Part shown: positions 63,855 to 64,000 of the stretch, piece after piece
How positions within the stretch are numbered: the first letter of the stretch is position 1
Layout of the letters: every line of letters starts with the position of its first letter
From: Anisakis pegreffii
Taxonomy: Eukaryota; Nematoda; Chromadorea; Rhabditida; Anisakidae
Assembly: GCA_035041965.1 (NCBI GenBank)
Contig: JAPYMA010000383.1
Coordinates: 1-64,000, forward strand
Direction of reading: 5' to 3'
DNA length: 64,000 nucleotides
Program-made: the position numbers and the translations under genes
Notes under the pieces: model-generated
The model's input: only the letters and a program-made list of their open reading frames with translations
What the model was told of the DNA's origin: nothing
Databases searched by the model: none

Positions 63855-64000
63855 CTGCAACAATCACAGAATATATCGCCAAAATGACTCTAATATAAAA
63901 CTGGTTTCTAAATTTCTAAAAATTTCTAAAAAACTGGTTTCTAAACCGTCTGATCCAGGGTTTCTAAATCGCGGATGCATGCACTCCTTACGGGTGGGAG
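63855..64000. other. Intron sequence with TTTCTAAA repeats
   Basis: Intron upstream of the exon at 63683-63854. Near the window edge, ACTGGTTTCTAAA and TTTCTAAA occur several times within about 60 bases. Confidence 0.5.

Overview
The window reads as nuclear DNA of a nematode. It is AT-rich and split into many short exons. TTTCAG-type 3' splice sites sit just in front of several start codons, as in spliced-leader trans-splicing. The ubiquitin units carry Ala19, the nematode form, and several families (NRF-6-like acyltransferase, seven-helix receptor, RGL-1) are typical of nematodes. The species cannot be named from the sequence alone. All gene models below were built by eye from reading frame, splice sites and phase agreement.

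Layout. 1-4440: an AAT/ATT foldback repeat, then sequence without a convincing gene. 4441-8490 (+): an 8-unit polyubiquitin gene with a TATA box, an apparent 5'UTR intron and seven introns all at the same codon. 9094-10022 (+): Pin4/Par14-type parvulin. 11651-13505 (-): a seven-helix receptor-like gene, apparently truncated. 15506-21220 (-): a complete 11-exon NRF-6/O-acyltransferase-3-like membrane protein, with a 121-bp tandem repeat and a foldback element in its introns. 23110-25743 (+): complete 8-exon JMJD6. 28306-40919 (-): a cluster of six two-exon genes for small secreted peptides, interrupted by an RTE-type retrotransposon with a 5' inversion. 43471-53070 (-): RalGDS/RGL-1-type exchange factor with a REM, RasGEF and Ras-association layout. 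59490 to beyond 64000 (-): part of a large, unidentified, probably helical-repeat protein.

The most interesting region is the peptide cluster. Five of the six genes share one architecture. Exon 1 holds a signal peptide and an acidic prosegment, the intron is in phase 2, and exon 2 opens with an R-x-K-R cleavage site. That site is followed by a short peptide of extreme and gene-specific composition: His-rich; Gly/Trp; Cys-pair plus Gly/Trp; Gly/Phe/Arg; or Trp/Arg/Pro. Several end in Gly or Gly-basic, as amidated peptides do. Two of the genes lie on a tandemly duplicated block of about 2.5 kb with almost identical exon 1 but unrelated mature peptides. I infer a rapidly diversifying antimicrobial or neuropeptide-like family. 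No database comparison was possible, so novelty is untested.

The housekeeping genes (ubiquitin, parvulin, JMJD6, RGL-1) show no sign of working together and appear simply to be neighbours.
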